Below, piece by piece: positions 1 through 14,100 of a DNA stretch of 64,000 nucleotides (its first letter is position 1; each line of letters starts with the position of its first letter). The DNA is from Coturnix japonica. Its lineage: Eukaryota; Chordata; Aves; Galliformes; Phasianidae. Made by a program: the position numbers and the translations under genes. The DNA lies in the NCBI RefSeq assembly GCF_001577835.2, contig NC_029518.1, positions 34,031,462 to 34,095,461 of the forward strand. Direction: 5' to 3'. Below the pieces are notes generated by a model. That model was not told the DNA's origin, did not search any database, and worked only from the letters and a program-made list of their open reading frames with translations.

Positions 1-413
1 GTAAAAACATTGTGTTGTGTTTCATGTCAGTTGGAGTGCAGTGGGAGAGAAGCATTATCTAAATGTATCAGAAATCTTGCTAGCCAAATCCAGCCTTTCT
101 TCTTGCATTTTGTGACTTTTTCTTTTCTCTTTCTTATGGGCATGTATTTCTAAAATACTGTGTGTATTTACAGTGCCAGTACCCATGAGAGTAGCAAGGT
201 AGAGAGATTTGCTGACAGCCAGAGTCTAAAATACACACATGCTTTTTACTTTTCATTTCTGTATTCTTCCAAAAGTCTTTAATTCTTGACATAGGGCATA
301 AAATAGGAGCCTGATAGTAACAAGCCAGGTTTGCACTTGAATTCTCACTCTGATTTGTATGATGTTTCCCATCATAAGGAATATTTATCAAAGACTGATC
401 TTTTATTTTACAG
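1..413 (+). other. NID1: NID1 intron, 3' part, at window edge
   Basis: This is the end of the intron before the first visible exon. It closes with a pyrimidine-rich tract and TTTTACAG at 406-413. I see no exon, repeat or other element in it. Confidence 0.85.
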
Positions 414-536
414 ATATAGATGAATGTCAGCAGGGCCGCTGTCATCCAGATGCTTTCTGCTACAACACACCTGGGTCCTTCAGCTGCCAGTGTAAGGCAG
501 GTTATCGTGGAGATGGTTTCCAGTGTGTGTTAGGAG
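414..536 (+). CDS. NID1: NID1 exon: calcium-binding EGF module
   Basis: The 123 nt exon is phase 1 at both ends, so it is a symmetric single-module exon. It encodes one EGF domain with six cysteines. It begins with the calcium-binding signature DIDEC and contains [10 protein letters not shown], which fits the Asp/Asn beta-hydroxylation pattern C-x-[DN]-x4-[FY]-x-C. The acceptor is TTTTACAG and the donor GTAAAA. Calcium-binding EGF modules of this kind stiffen the rod between the G2 and G3 globules of nidogen. Confidence 0.96.
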
Positions 537-3500
537 GTAAAATTTTATAGTTCTTAAAAATTAGAGCAGAAATGCAACTTGGGAACTGGAGCATATATAT
601 TTCTCTGGAAAAAGAATTGTATATTGTCTCACTAGGCTTTGTTCTTTCTCGTGTGCCTTGAGGTCTCAACACCAAGCTTGTGCCAATGTCTGTCTATTGA
701 CTGTTATTGCTTTTCCTGCTCAGTTATTGTTTTATGTTTTGTTTGTCTCTCCCCAGCAGCTCTCAGCTTCATGCTGATGCTATCTTTTGAATTTGCCTTA
801 TGTAATGATTTGATCACATACTAATTTTGTTTTCCGTGCACAATAGTCACATATCATAAAACACGTGGAACTGTTGGTGATGTAAATGAAATGCAGCAAT
901 TATAGGAAAAAAGAGAAGGATGAAACCAAGTATCTGTACAGTTGTATTCAGCAAGAACTAGATGCCTACTTTTCAAGTGTAGTCAGCCTGAATCCAAAAG
1001 GACTAACTCCTGGTTCTAATTAAATGTTAGGTTTTTCTGTATTTACTCAGTTTATTCTCTAGTTAGCATAAAGCTCTTTCTTTCCACACTTCGGTTTTTG
1101 TAGTTTAGTTTGGACCTTGAAGTAGTGAGGAACACTAAGGCTCAAAGTAGCATTGTTACTGTTATTTCAGTCCAAAAGCGTGGCAAACATAGATGATAGT
1201 TGAATACTTTCATCCAGGAAACAAACAAAGCTTACCTTTGGCTTCTGATATTCTTACTCTTGGGCTAAAGACACTACACCTCTCCACAGACTGAAACTCA
1301 AAATGTGCAATCAAGAAAAGAAGCAAAAAGCGGTAGGACTGAGGAGGGAGGCTGTCTTTGTAAATCAGCTTCTTCGCTGTTTTAATGATGTCCAAAGTAC
1401 TTGATGACTCAAAGTTTAGATTTTTCTTTTTTACTGAATGATCTGCTGGCTTAAAAGTGCTTGTTTGTATGACCCAAATCTCTACCTGATGTGTTGCTGA
1501 ACTTCTTTATTTCTCCTTTGCCACTTTGTCTTCCCTAATTCTGAAGATTTGACATTCTTATACAGTAGGATACTAATGCCTCAGAGCAAAGAGCTGATGG
1601 ATGACTTACAGGAAAAACGAAAGAAATCACAGAGTGATTTCTGGTTTTAGATCATGTTTGCATGACTTCATTTGGTGCACAACAGCATATGTTATGTCAA
1701 ATCATTGAGTGTTTGTAGACTCTTTCCTTGTAGGTCAATTGTAGGAGGTTTGGTGGTGTTTAATTCTGAAGCTTTAGCTTTTTCCAATTTTATATCAGTC
1801 TTCCAACATTGTTTTCTACTTATTTTTCATGTGCCAACGTTCCTGCATATTTTCAGTTTAATGCTGGATGAAGGGAGAACTACCTGGTGTTTCTGACCAG
1901 AGTTAAAACATTTATATAATGATCCTGTTGATAAAAACAGGATTATTACTCCTTTAGGAGTGACTTGATGTAAGTAGCTTGAAGCAAAAACAAACCTTCT
2001 GGTTCTTAAAGAAGGATTGCAGGATGAGAAATACTGTTTTCGTGTCTGGCACATTTCCCTTTGTAGCTGAATCAGATCATTTGGCAGATTGATATTTGAA
2101 TTCAATCAATTCAATTCAATCAGCTCTATTACCAGGACATGTTTAATTTCTTCTAAGTATATGGGATACATTTGTTGCTGAGGACAATGCCTTTTTGCAT
2201 GTTATGGTTAGTGTATCTACCCATCTGCTAAGTGTAAAGTACTGTTTTGTTGTAGCTTTATATTATTTTTCTACTTACCCTAGATGCTTCTTGATTTTGT
2301 TTTCATACTCAACATAAATGAAGCTTGAATGGAGACAGCTCCCTTTTCAGCTTGGCTACTGGACACCTTGCTGCTGGGCCTCAGCACCACACAGAATGCT
2401 TCTTCTGCAGCAGTGCTGCCGCCTCTCTGGCACCTCTTTGGCCCTTATCACTACTTGAAGCTCAGAATGCTTGTCTGTTTTGCAGGCTGAGGCTAGGTAA
2501 ATTATTTGTTTAACAGGCTTGGCTTATTCTTTGTAAGCTGTAAGTTTTGTATCAGGAGTAGAAGACATGCTTTGGAAACACTTGCATTGTTTCTGCTTGT
2601 GAAATTCTCTGAGCAGGGAAATAAAAGTTTTATAGATGAGAAGTCTTGCTGTTGCTGAAATCCTGACTAAAGTAGGAGTATCTACATTGCCCTGCTGGTC
2701 TGTGGCAATGGCAGTGTTTATAACAAGCACGGCTACTCCTCCATTCTTTGAGAGTTAATAGAACAATAGTTGCTCTTGGAATGTCATCTTATTGCTAAAG
2801 CTTGAGTACTTTTATAACAGATATATCCAATGGCTAATCATTGCCAGTAGCTAGAGTCAAACAAGTTTCTGAAGCTGTGCAAAAAGCAGCTTAGTTTACT
2901 TTAGCACCCAATTTGTAAACCAACTTACTTCAGGATGGAGATTCCAGATGAGAATCCATTGTATCCAGATGTCATTAGAGAGCCTTTCTCCCCCTTTTAC
3001 CTGATAAAGTTTTGATTTAATTAGCCTCAGCCAACTCACTGAAGTTCTTCCTGGTTGTTAGTAGCATGGAAAATTTCATTCACTGGAATACTCTGTTCTT
3101 TTTTCTGTCCTTTTCCAAACAATATGCTTAATTGCTTGCTTGTTTGGTGCCTTTTTTATTATATGGAACATACTATTGAATTTTACCACTGCTGAATGGC
3201 TGCTCTCAAAGCAAGGAGACTAACAAGTAAAATGGATTTGAGTTGTACATAAGTGAACGTTGTAGGAGTAAAACCGTATGTTAATGAAAGAGTTAATGAT
3301 GCTGGAATGTCTCACTGCTCACAGCTATTAAGAATGTCTGTACTTCATTATTTCCTCACGCTTCATTTTTCCATTTCAAAAAACCAGATGTCTGAGTGTT
3401 TCTACCCCTGCAGACCCCAGACACTGTTTACTAAACAGAAACAAATCTGGGTTCTTGGACTGGGGTTCTGACCGTTAGAGCCATTTGCTGGTGCTCTGTA

Positions 3501-5114
3501 CACAGTTTGTTTCACATGAAAAACACACAGGGCAATGCTGCAAGTGAAGGACTGCAAAGCAAAATGAATGGACAAAGGGCAGCGTGTTGTCTTGTTTTGT
3601 TCTCTTCCTTTTTTGGCAGTGTCTGAGAATGGCAGTTAAAATTGCTAGTGGAACTGTGATATTTGGGGAATAAATTGAGCTACATCAGAAATTTAAGAAG
3701 TACTATGGTTGCGTACCGGACAGAGATTTATTTTCACTTCTCTGTCTTTAGCTTGTGAATGAAAACCTGTTTGAACAGATATATCAGATCTTTGAAAAGT
3801 TCTGAATGCTGTTACAAACTGATTAAATTCAATATAGTGCATTAGTCCGTAATCCCTCTTGCAGGGTGGAAGAGAAGTCCCATAAATCCGTATTCTTCAT
3901 CCCTCTTTCCCAGCCTCCATCTTTTTTTAAAGTCCATAGATGATCTCCTACATTACTGCTACAAGAGCTTTCCTTTATGACCAAAAGTGACTGAATGTTT
4001 GATATGGGTTTGTTTGTTTGTTTGCTTTTCACCCCAATTCTGTATATTTCTTTGCTTATGTGGGGAGTGTATATGTGTCTTATCTGGGCCACTTGCAGTA
4101 TTTTGTGTTGTTTTCCAGAGTTTTAAATTCCACACTGCTAGTGGTGGTTTATAAAACAACCAAAAAATACATGTTGAAAATGTTAAATGCAAATTTATTT
4201 TTCTGAGGAAGATTATTCACAGGCTGCACCATTCCATGGAACTAGACTGGTGTGCACTGTGGCCTGCTGAGCATCACATCCTGGGCAGTCTGCATTTCTG
4301 TTCTGCACTGCAGTACTTCCTCTCTTCTTTACGCTGATCAATTTTTTGCTATCCTTCTGAACTCTGGATACCAGAGTTGGACCCAGTATTCCCTGAAGTA
4401 TCTTATTAATACCATCCAGAGCAATAACATTGCTTCTCTACACCCGTGTTATGCTCCCTCACAATCCCCAGCGTAGTGCTCCCATTGAGTTAGTTACCTG
4501 CGGATGACTTTTCTTAGTTGTTGTTTTCCAAGATAAATCTCTGTCTTTAGAGACTGGTGTACATGGTGTATTTCAAGTGTAACTGTTCATTTGACTGCAT
4601 GAATCAGTGTGTTGATTTTAATGAGCTCTATTCAGCCAGTAATGAGGTCTCGTCCTTCTCATCTTTTGTGTCCTATTTCTCTTCCAAATGACATGATCTG
4701 TGGTTGCTTATCTTCCTCCAGTACCCTAATGAAGAAGTGAAATCTCTTAATAGGGAAATTTAAAACCAATCTAGGATACTGTGGTAACTTGCTAGAAGTA
4801 CTACTTCTTAATTACATTTTTCCACTGACTCAAATATTTCTCTTTTTTTTTTTAAATCTTTTTTTGTTTTTAACCTGCATAGTGAGTTGAGTGCTATTTA
4901 AAAAAAGATTGAGATAATGTACACTTTCCTTCAGGGTTTGATTTTATAACTTGACTCAATACTCTTTGCCACCCACACTAAAGCTAAGGCCAAATATTTT
5001 ATTTGTTTGGACTGAGCTGTTCTCCAGACATTTGTATTTCTCTAATTGTCTCCAGGTGCACAGAACTTTTCCAAAGCTTTTGCTTGCATAACTTATTATT
5101 ATTGTTATTATTAC

Positions 5115-5172
<58 letters not shown>

Positions 5173-8100
5173 GGTACTTGTGTGACTATCATACCTCAGT
5201 AGCCTGTAGGCACATAGGATTAATCCGCACTCTGCTGGTCTGGGTCTATTCTGAGCCATACGTAGCTAACACTGCCCACTAGACAATGTCAAAGCGAGGA
5301 AGGAATAAATTTAAGTTTTATGTTTGATCTCCTTGTCAGACAGTTTGTGTTTCTAGCTGTCCATAGAAATCAGGAAGAGGATGTTCCCCCATAATTAGAT
5401 GTCTTTCCCTCCCATTGTGCAGACTCCGTCATGTCTCAAATGTAGGGTAAAAATACCACAGATTTCTTTGTGTGGAGTGGGAATAAGTTTATTGTATTCT
5501 GTTAATTTCACTGTGCTGTTTGGTATCTGGAAGGATATATTGGTCTAGGTGACATTCCCTATTACATGACATGTAACAGCAAAGGAAGATTTATAATTTA
5601 GTCCAGACTGTTTTGTAAAATTGAAACCAGAAGAAACTGATCCCTGAATCTATTGATAATCTGGAAAATTCATCTTTCTTCTGTAATCTCTGTATTTAAC
5701 ACATATAGCCATTGTGTGTTATGTGTTTCTCTAGTAGTAATCCAGCTTTCAGTGCAGCCTCACTTGTGTGCCTTACCAGGAACTGAGCAATCTGTTCCTT
5801 CATTTCCTTTCTGGAGTCCAAAAGTATCAGGTGATCACTCAGATTTGATGCCTGAACTTTAAAAAGACTAATACGCGTCAGAGCAGTAAGTTGTCTCATT
5901 TTCTAGGCTCTATGGAGAACTCAGCATCTGCTTTATGTTGTGATTTTTTTCTTGCCCCTCTGAAGGGAAACTTGACTTTTAGCATTACAAAAAAACTTTA
6001 TCCACTGTGTAGCCTGGCTAATCAGTTGTATCTTGAAGTCCATGGGTATTTGCCAAACAAGTAGACATTTGGGGGTCACAAACTGGACAGAATGTTCTTT
6101 CTAATGTGTTTCTAGGAGAAATAATGTTTTCCAGCTTCTCTTTTATGACCTTTCAATGTAGGAAGCTGCAAGGGAGCTTCTTGTTTTGTTTTAAATTGAA
6201 CAGTGAAAAATATTGAAAATTATGTAAAATCGAGGCAAATGTGTAGGATCTACATAGGACAGACTGTTTCTGAAGGTACACAGATGGTATATGCCTTCTA
6301 AATTTGCATCATGTTCCTCCAGTAGCGAGAATACATGTTTTATAAGTAGTGTATGGCAACTGCTAATGGAGCATAGTTATTAATTAAAGCAGAAACATTC
6401 ACTGGTCTGTTTTCTTCATAGGAGTGGTAAAGACCAAATGCCAGCATGAGAAAGAAGTAGCTCTTGGAAGTGGAGGCGCTTTCTTCCAAAGAGAAATAAG
6501 AGTTGGTCAGTTCATTCCCCAGTGTGATGAACATGGGAATTACGTACCCACTCAGTGCCATGGCAGCACTGGATATTGCTGGTGTGTGGATAGGGATGGA
6601 AATGAGATTGATGGCACCAGAAGTGGCCCAGGCGTTCGACCACCATGTAAGTGGCTGAAGCACTTGTTTCTTTTGGGTGTCTCTTCTCTGATGTGCACTT
6701 TCTCCCAAACATGGGGCCCCTGAGATGTAGCACTGAGTTAGAGCAATGCAGGCTTCTCTTGAGCCAGTGACAGTATGCCTCATGCTGCAGCCCTTTGGCA
6801 ATTCCATTTATGCTTTTTCTTCAGCCAGGGCATCTGGACAGCTGTGGTGAGATGGCTTTCTGACTTCTTTCCTGCTTTGAAACTGTGAGGGGCCCCTATA
6901 ATTTCTGCCCTTTGGGAACCTCTGAATGTGTGGTAAATGGCTGCTGCCTCAGGAAATGAAGGATGTTCCTTCCAACATCTTCAATTGCAAAATAAGATAG
7001 GCTTTTTTGAACATTTGAAGGAAGGAGCAATTACAGAGCTGAACATGAAAAGATCTATTATGTCAGTTGCTTCTTCTCTGTCAGCAGAAGGGGAAAAAAA
7101 TATCCGAAGCTTTCTGCATCTGATTAGAGTTGTTAGTGTCTACTTATCAGGCCATTCCTTCCTACGAAGCCTGTCTGGAATTGTCTTTGTATGTAACAAG
7201 GAGCCTTGTTGCACTGCACAAGCTCATTTTGTTGCCATCTGTTTCTTTTTCTATGGACAAGGTCTGAGCACAGCTGCTCCTCCTGTTGCTATTGGGCCCT
7301 CTGTTCGACCAGACACAATTCCGCTGCCTCCAGGAACACATTTGCTTTTTGCCCAAAGTGGGAAAATTGAACATGTTCCACTGGAGGGAAACAACATGAA
7401 GAAAAATGGTGCAAAAGCGCTCTTGCATATTCCAGTAAGTAACCTACTGTAAAAACTAATGTGCCTTGGAGGAGCTGCAGTACAGACGAAAGTGATTGTC
7501 ATTTTTGTTGTTTGATAATTTAAATTTCAAACTCAATTTTTATGTTTTCTTAAGATTTTGGTATCTCAGCACTTTGTCACTGAATTTTTGACCTGACTAT
7601 TTGGGGAGGTAAGGGGGGAAGATAACTGAGCTATAGAAAAAGTTATTTGCTTTAAATGAATACATCATAGGGCAAGAAATTAATATTTGTGATCTCACAT
7701 GCCTCCAGCAGTTGACTATATAAATACTGCTAACCTCACGTTTCTATTGGTGAAAAATCTAGAAGACCTGCAGGACACTCTAAACTCAAATCTTCAGACC
7801 TACCTTCTTTTGTCCAAAAAATCATTTCTTCCTTATTCCAGTGAGAGTGTTCAAGATTTATTTGTGAAGTATTTCCAAAACTGTTATTTAATGAACTTAC
7901 TTTGCTAGAACTTTGTTGTGGTAATTGATACTTTTAAGTAACTGCTAAAATGCATCAATCCATACAAAACGGCTGAATATACAGAAAGAATGAAAGGAAA
8001 AAAAGCAGATGAGGAATACTACAGCAAGATGTCAGCAAGAACTTTCTTTAAATGAACATACATACCTCTTTGGAGTAAGCTCTGTGAATAGTGTCTGCTT

Positions 8101-11100
8101 GTTAAAAGAAACGATTGGAAGCACTATTCTAAGCTACTGTACAGTGAGTGCCCACATCGTCCTTTTCTCTGCTTGATCTAATTTGCTTGCTGACAACAGG
8201 ACAAAGTTATTATTGGAGTTGCTTATGACTGCATGGACAAGATGGTTTACTGGACAGACATCAGTGGTCCATCGATCAGTAGAGCTAGCCTACATGGTGG
8301 GGAGCCAACGACCATCATCAGAACAGGTAACAGCACCAAGTTCTTCCTACTTCCTATTAATGCCATTAAAGACATGAATTAGATAATTCATAGGTGTTAT
8401 TTGATCTGCAGCCTTATTACAAGTGAAGGTTACTCAAATAAAAGATACCCAAAAGCTTTGGTGACTTAAAATGAAGAAGGATCTGTTTCCTGTGTAGTAG
8501 CACTTCATTGCAGTGCTTACACTACATTACAATTTGGGTTATGGTTTTGATGACTCTTTAATGTAGGAAAATCATGAAAGCTTTTCATCAGTCAGTGGAT
8601 GTGCAGACAAAGGTGATCCAGTAAACACTGTGTAACTGGATTTTGTGAAGCTTTTGTAAAGTTCTTTGCAAGGGACCTCTGAATAGGTCTGTAATAGTTC
8701 TCTGCTGAACTGACACTTTGTTATTGACTGACTAAAAGATAAGTAACAAGAGTAGCAGCAAATTGCAGGTGTTCATGATGGAACTGGGGTATCTAAGGCT
8801 TAGAGCATTTAAAATATGAAAACATTTCTTAAAATGTTAAGAAGGAGGGACAGGTTTAGGGAACCAAGTGAATGTGGAACTTGGGGGGGGGGGGGGGGAG
8901 AACAAACAAACAGCAAAAGAAGCTAGAGGGAAGCACTTTTTTTATACTCATTCACATCCCTGGGATCCTAGAATACTTGTAAAGTACTAGAGTTTCTTGC
9001 TTTTTATCTTTCCCAGGTACTGTCATTGAAATGTAGGAAATTAATTTAGCAAAATAATCAACAAGTTCTAAAACTCTACAATAAATTTGCTTTGGTTTTC
9101 TTTGGATGTGTTGCAAATTTCTACTTGGAGTAGAAATATGCTTCAGAATAGCCAGTTTGTTGTTACTCCATTTCAGCTCTCAGGGGCAATGGAGAGAGGG
9201 GAGCAGCTTGGATTGTGCTTTTGTCCTGGGAAGGGTTAAGGGAAAACTTAAAGCCATCCCTAATCACAGCAGCAACTATTTCTGTACAGCTTAGCTGTAT
9301 TTCTATACAACTTGTTGGCTGAGGAATTTGTAGAACTTCCTTTTAATCCTAACATTTTTAATTTAAGAGTGCCTCTAAAACAGTGTAGGCAGTGAATGCA
9401 TATGCATGTATAACTACAGCATCAATGGGGAAAGGATCTCCAGTCTCTACCATTTGAGGATCTACTCTTCAGGGACTTTGTCATATTGTGCACTTTAAAA
9501 AGTGAAGGAAATTGCTATTGCTAAAGATTTTGTATATGTATGAATTGTTCTAATGAGACTGTGTGTGTGTGTGCTTCGAAAGCCTTGCAGTATATAAAAT
9601 GTTTTTGGAATATTTGTGAAGGTTTTCTACTAAATTGGATTATTTTAGGTAACTCAGAGTGCCTACAATGTACCACTGCTGCATGGGAACCTTGTTTTTA
9701 TCTGCTACAAAAACCACCTCAGAAATTATGAGATATTTTTCCATATATTGCCTTGTCATGGGATGTGTTCAGTGCTTCTGAAGAGATGTTGAGCAATGTT
9801 TCTTTTTACTTCCTGCGTGGAAATGTTAACTGGATTTTTAATACAGAGTCAGAACAATTTATGGCTGAATATTCAGTATTGAATAACTCTGTGGTACTCA
9901 AAACTGGACCTTTAAAATTTCAGTAAATGGGAAAATGCCTCGCTCTTAGAAAGCTCATAAGAATTTATTATTTTGTTTTGATCTTTGCCTTTTTCCTCTG
10001 GAGGGCTGCAGCTGCTTTCTTCAGTTCTCACGTATTTTTGTGGAATGCACTTTTTTTTGTTGTTGTTGTTAAAGCTCTTGCAATCCAAGTTGAATTGTTC
10101 TGCAGAAACATGTTTTATTGTGGAGCCCCATCCAGTTCCCATCTATTCCTGCAGCTGTGTTGCCTGTGGAGGCTTTCTGAGCTCTGCAGCTGTGGGGGCA
10201 GGTCAGAAAGGAGAACTTCCATCTTTGTTGCAATTGCTTAAATTATGTTAGTTGTCTATCTATACAAGCCTGTCTGTTTCCAAAGAGTAGAGCCTGTGAC
10301 TGTACCAGCCTTGATGGCAGTGCAGTAGGGGCACGTCTGTGTCAGTGATGCCTGTTCTTCACAGGGATCGTTTGTGTCACACACTGTTTAATGGCTTTCA
10401 TAAATACACTTGAAAATTAGTAGAACACTCATTTGCCACATTCTTTTGTTGCAGGGCATTTAAGTGATGTGTAGATCCACATTTGAAAGATTTCTTGAGA
10501 GCTGGCTGGTATGAGGGGTCACTGCCTGTTTTGGGAGTGACCACATGCAATTCTACTTATTCTGGAACTGAAATCAGACTAGAAGTGATCTGTAGTGGCT
10601 TTGGCCTCACAACATCCCACACAGCCTTCATGCTCCTTTTCAATTAATGGATGAATGTTGAAAAGCATAGAAGCAGCTTTTCCACAGTGGCTGAATTAAA
10701 CCTTGAAGAGCTATATATTTATTATGCATCTTTCATGCGAGTTAGGAATTACTAATGCTAAAGCAGAAAGGATGTTATCTGTTATTTCCTGTTGTTTTTG
10801 GAACAACTAACTATCCAAGACAAATAGTGCACATACAGTACTAAAATATGTTCCAAAAAGGATTGCTGTGCAAAAACAAAGAACAGGATCTAAATTCCAT
10901 CAGTTAACTAATAGCATTATCTCTAGTGCTTCAGAGCATGCTTTCTGTATTGCTTTGGCTAAGCTTATTAAAAATCCAGTTTTCAAATGAGTGCTACTTA
11001 CCAAAGAAGGGGGAATATTAAATAATATATTAAACACTATAAAATAATTCTGGATCCTGACTTGCTATGGATGGTAGAGTAGGATTCTCATAGTCTCTAT

Positions 11101-14100
11101 TTATTTCCCTGTTATCTACTCTTATTTATTTATTTTTTTCTTTCCTCTTCAAGGCAAGTTTATATTCAGACTTGGGATGTGTGCTGGTTTGGTTCTTATA
11201 TTTATCATTCAGAAAAACAGTCTGGTATAATGCATAGTATGAAACATAAGTTAGTATCTTAACTCTCTGGGCTATCTGTGCTTTAGCTACATATGACATA
11301 TAGGTGAAATCTGAGGCTTATTTAAAGGATGTGTTCCCAAGGAGGGAGATGTACTAAGGGAGGCCTGGGGAAAAAGCTATTAAACTTTTCCAACTGATGT
11401 AGCTTTTATTGCCTGCAACCAGAAAACTGAAAAAAAAAATAAAATTCTCTGTTCAGAGTTGTGAATGCTTATAAGGTGAATGTTGCTAAGAAATATGATG
11501 TCTATGAATATTTTTCTCTTTTCCCTTGCAGACCTGGGAAGCCCTGAAGGGATAGCGCTAGATCATCTAGGTCGCAACATCTTCTGGACTGACTCTCAAC
11601 TTGATAGAATAGAAGTGGCCAGACTGGATGGGCGCCAGCGTCGCATCCTTTTTGACACTGGCCTGGTGAACCCCCGTGCAATTGTTGTGGATCCTGTGAG
11701 AGGGTATGGATACCTTTTGAAAATACGCACGCAAAGCTTAGCCTTTACAGGGGTCAAGTAAATTCTTAGCCTCAGAAAGAGCATTCAAGGGCAAAAAAAC
11801 CCACCACTGACAAATGGCCATTAATAATAAAGTGTCATTGAATTAATGGCCTTCTCTGAAGTTCACCCCTGACCACAAACTACTCTGATTGATTCCATTG
11901 TATAGTGCTTGATGTGCTGCAAAGAAAAACAGGATTTTGAATGAATCCTGCAGATGTGTGCCAAATGTTGCTGCTTCTGCTGCTTAGCCTGCGTAGATAT
12001 GGGTGGTGGGAGGAGTGCTGTGGTTGTACATTTTAAACAGTCCACAGAACTGCTGAAATAGAATTGGTTTTGCCTGGCATCTAGCACATAACCTAAACAA
12101 AGCATGGAAAGCATTTCTTCTTTTAATAAGAAAGAAAAGAATCTCATACAAGAAGTATGTCATTCAGTATATCTTCGGGATGTTTTGTCACTTTGATATT
12201 AAAAGGCAATTTGGTGCTTCTTATTAATGCAACTACTACTTTGGCTATGTAGGGTCATTTTTATCCTTACTATTTATTATTTTTTTTTTCCTTGATTACA
12301 ACAGTCACTTGAGATCAGTCAGTCTTTATTTTTACCTATTTTTCTTCCTCTTAAGAAACCTGTACTGGACTGACTGGAACAGAGAAGCTCCTAAAATTGA
12401 AACTTCATACATGGATGGCACAAACAGAAGAATTCTTGTGAAGGATGATCTGGGATTGCCAAATGGGCTGACGTTTGATCCTTATTCCTCAATGCTGTGT
12501 TGGGTAGATGCAGGTAAACAGGTGTTGAAGTCTATCTTCATAGTATTAGTATACTACATACATCCAATTCTGAGAAGATGCACAGCCAATTAGTATTTAT
12601 AGCTCTTTGGGCTACACTTTGATTTCATGCCTTGATTTTTGGCTTTAGTAGAGTCACTTCATTTGTTCGTACTACCTCTGTTGGGTTCTGAGTAAACTGA
12701 AAGATTTTAATTCTGACCAAAAAACTGTCTAGTGATGCAGCAGGTATCCCCTCCCTGGAAGCATACAGGGTCAGGATGGATGAGGCTTTGAGCAACCTGG
12801 TCTAGTGGGAGGTGTCCCTGCCTGTAGCTACGGGGTTGGAACTGGGTGATTCTTTAAAGGTCCCTTCCAACCCGAACCATTCTACAACACTATGGTCAAG
12901 AGATGAATTCTGCCATTGACTTGTTGATTATGCTTAAAGACAAAAAGTATGCTTTTAATTCTCATATAAACTTTTTTTTCCATCTTGCTGTCTTTCTCAC
13001 TGTAGACTGCCAGAGATCTCTTCCTGTGGAGGTGCTTTTATACTTCAAGTCACCTTTCAAGTTAATGATAAACTAAAAAGATCAAGCTCTGTTTTTCACT
13101 GTAAGAGACTTTCTCTAGCATTTTATCACTTCCCACTCTGCTGTCTTTCTCTTTTTCCTGTCTTTTGTTCTCAAATTTGTCTCTTCTCCTTTTCTTCTCC
13201 TAATTCTGAAACCCATTAGTTAACAAAATTCTACAGGTGTTTACATTTGCTAGCAGTGTTCCTGAGCTGTGTAGTAGACTTAAAACAAGGCCTTTTTACA
13301 CCTTATTTGCATCTGTAAGTTAGGTGTTCTTCTTGCAGTCTTGCCTTGGTTGCCCAAGCCAGCAATTATTTTGCAACGTGCTTACCTAGCTCAATTTAAA
13401 AATTGCCTTCCAGAGGAGGTAGAACTGGTCAGTGATTGAAGCATCCCTCCAGAATGGAGGAGACCTTCTATCAGCTTCTACTTCAGCCTGAGGATGCTGG
13501 TTTCTGTATTTGGAGTTTCAAATTGTGAGCAATGGACATTTGTGCTTTCATAAGTTAGGCACTGTGCTGATTATATTAGCACTAAAGTGCTTTGCCATCC
13601 AGCCCTTGACACGTTTGGAGGTTTGGCATGGGAAGGCCTTTGGCTGAGCAGCAGACTGAAGAACATACAGAAGACTTTAGTCTGTTTGTGCTTGCATGTT
13701 TATGCTTATCCTTTTTTCCTCATGAAAGCTCTATTGGTCTTTGTTTTGAACAAATTGAATTGCTTCACTTCACCCAGGTACCAAGAGACTGGAATGCATG
13801 AACCCTAATCAGCTTGGTCGACGAAAGATTGTTGAAGGAATTCAGTATCCTTTTGGTGTTACAAGCTATGGGAAGAATTTGTACTACACAGACTGGAGAA
13901 GGTATGTTATCTGCTAAAGAAATTATGGAGTACTTTATTCTGTTCTTCTGTCTGGTAGGAAGTGAAGCTCATACTGTCTCAGACATGTCTCATGTCTGAC
14001 ATGTCACATATTCCTCTTCTATTTTATTTTTTTTTTCTTTCTATTTCTGGCAATAGCTGTTGCAGGACAGAGTGATTCTGTAGAGCTGACCTATCAATGT

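Larger units (their letters stand above)
537..6421 (+). other. NID1: NID1 intron (5.9 kb)
   Basis: This is the longest intron in view. It contains a TTTG run at 4009-4024, a long TTA microsatellite at 5093-5172 and several T-rich tracts (for example 4841-4870). Short open frames here have no domain character. I see no clear transposon and no extra exon. Confidence 0.85.

Noticed and set aside
4956-5282. Poly-Ile, poly-Asn, poly-Leu and poly-Tyr frames
   Set aside because: They are translations of the TTA microsatellite.
6937-7452. 171-codon frame running through the NID1 intron into the next exon
   Set aside because: Only the part from 7,262 is nidogen. Good GT-AG sites and exact phase on both sides show that the rest is intron. 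A retained-intron form is possible but unsupported.
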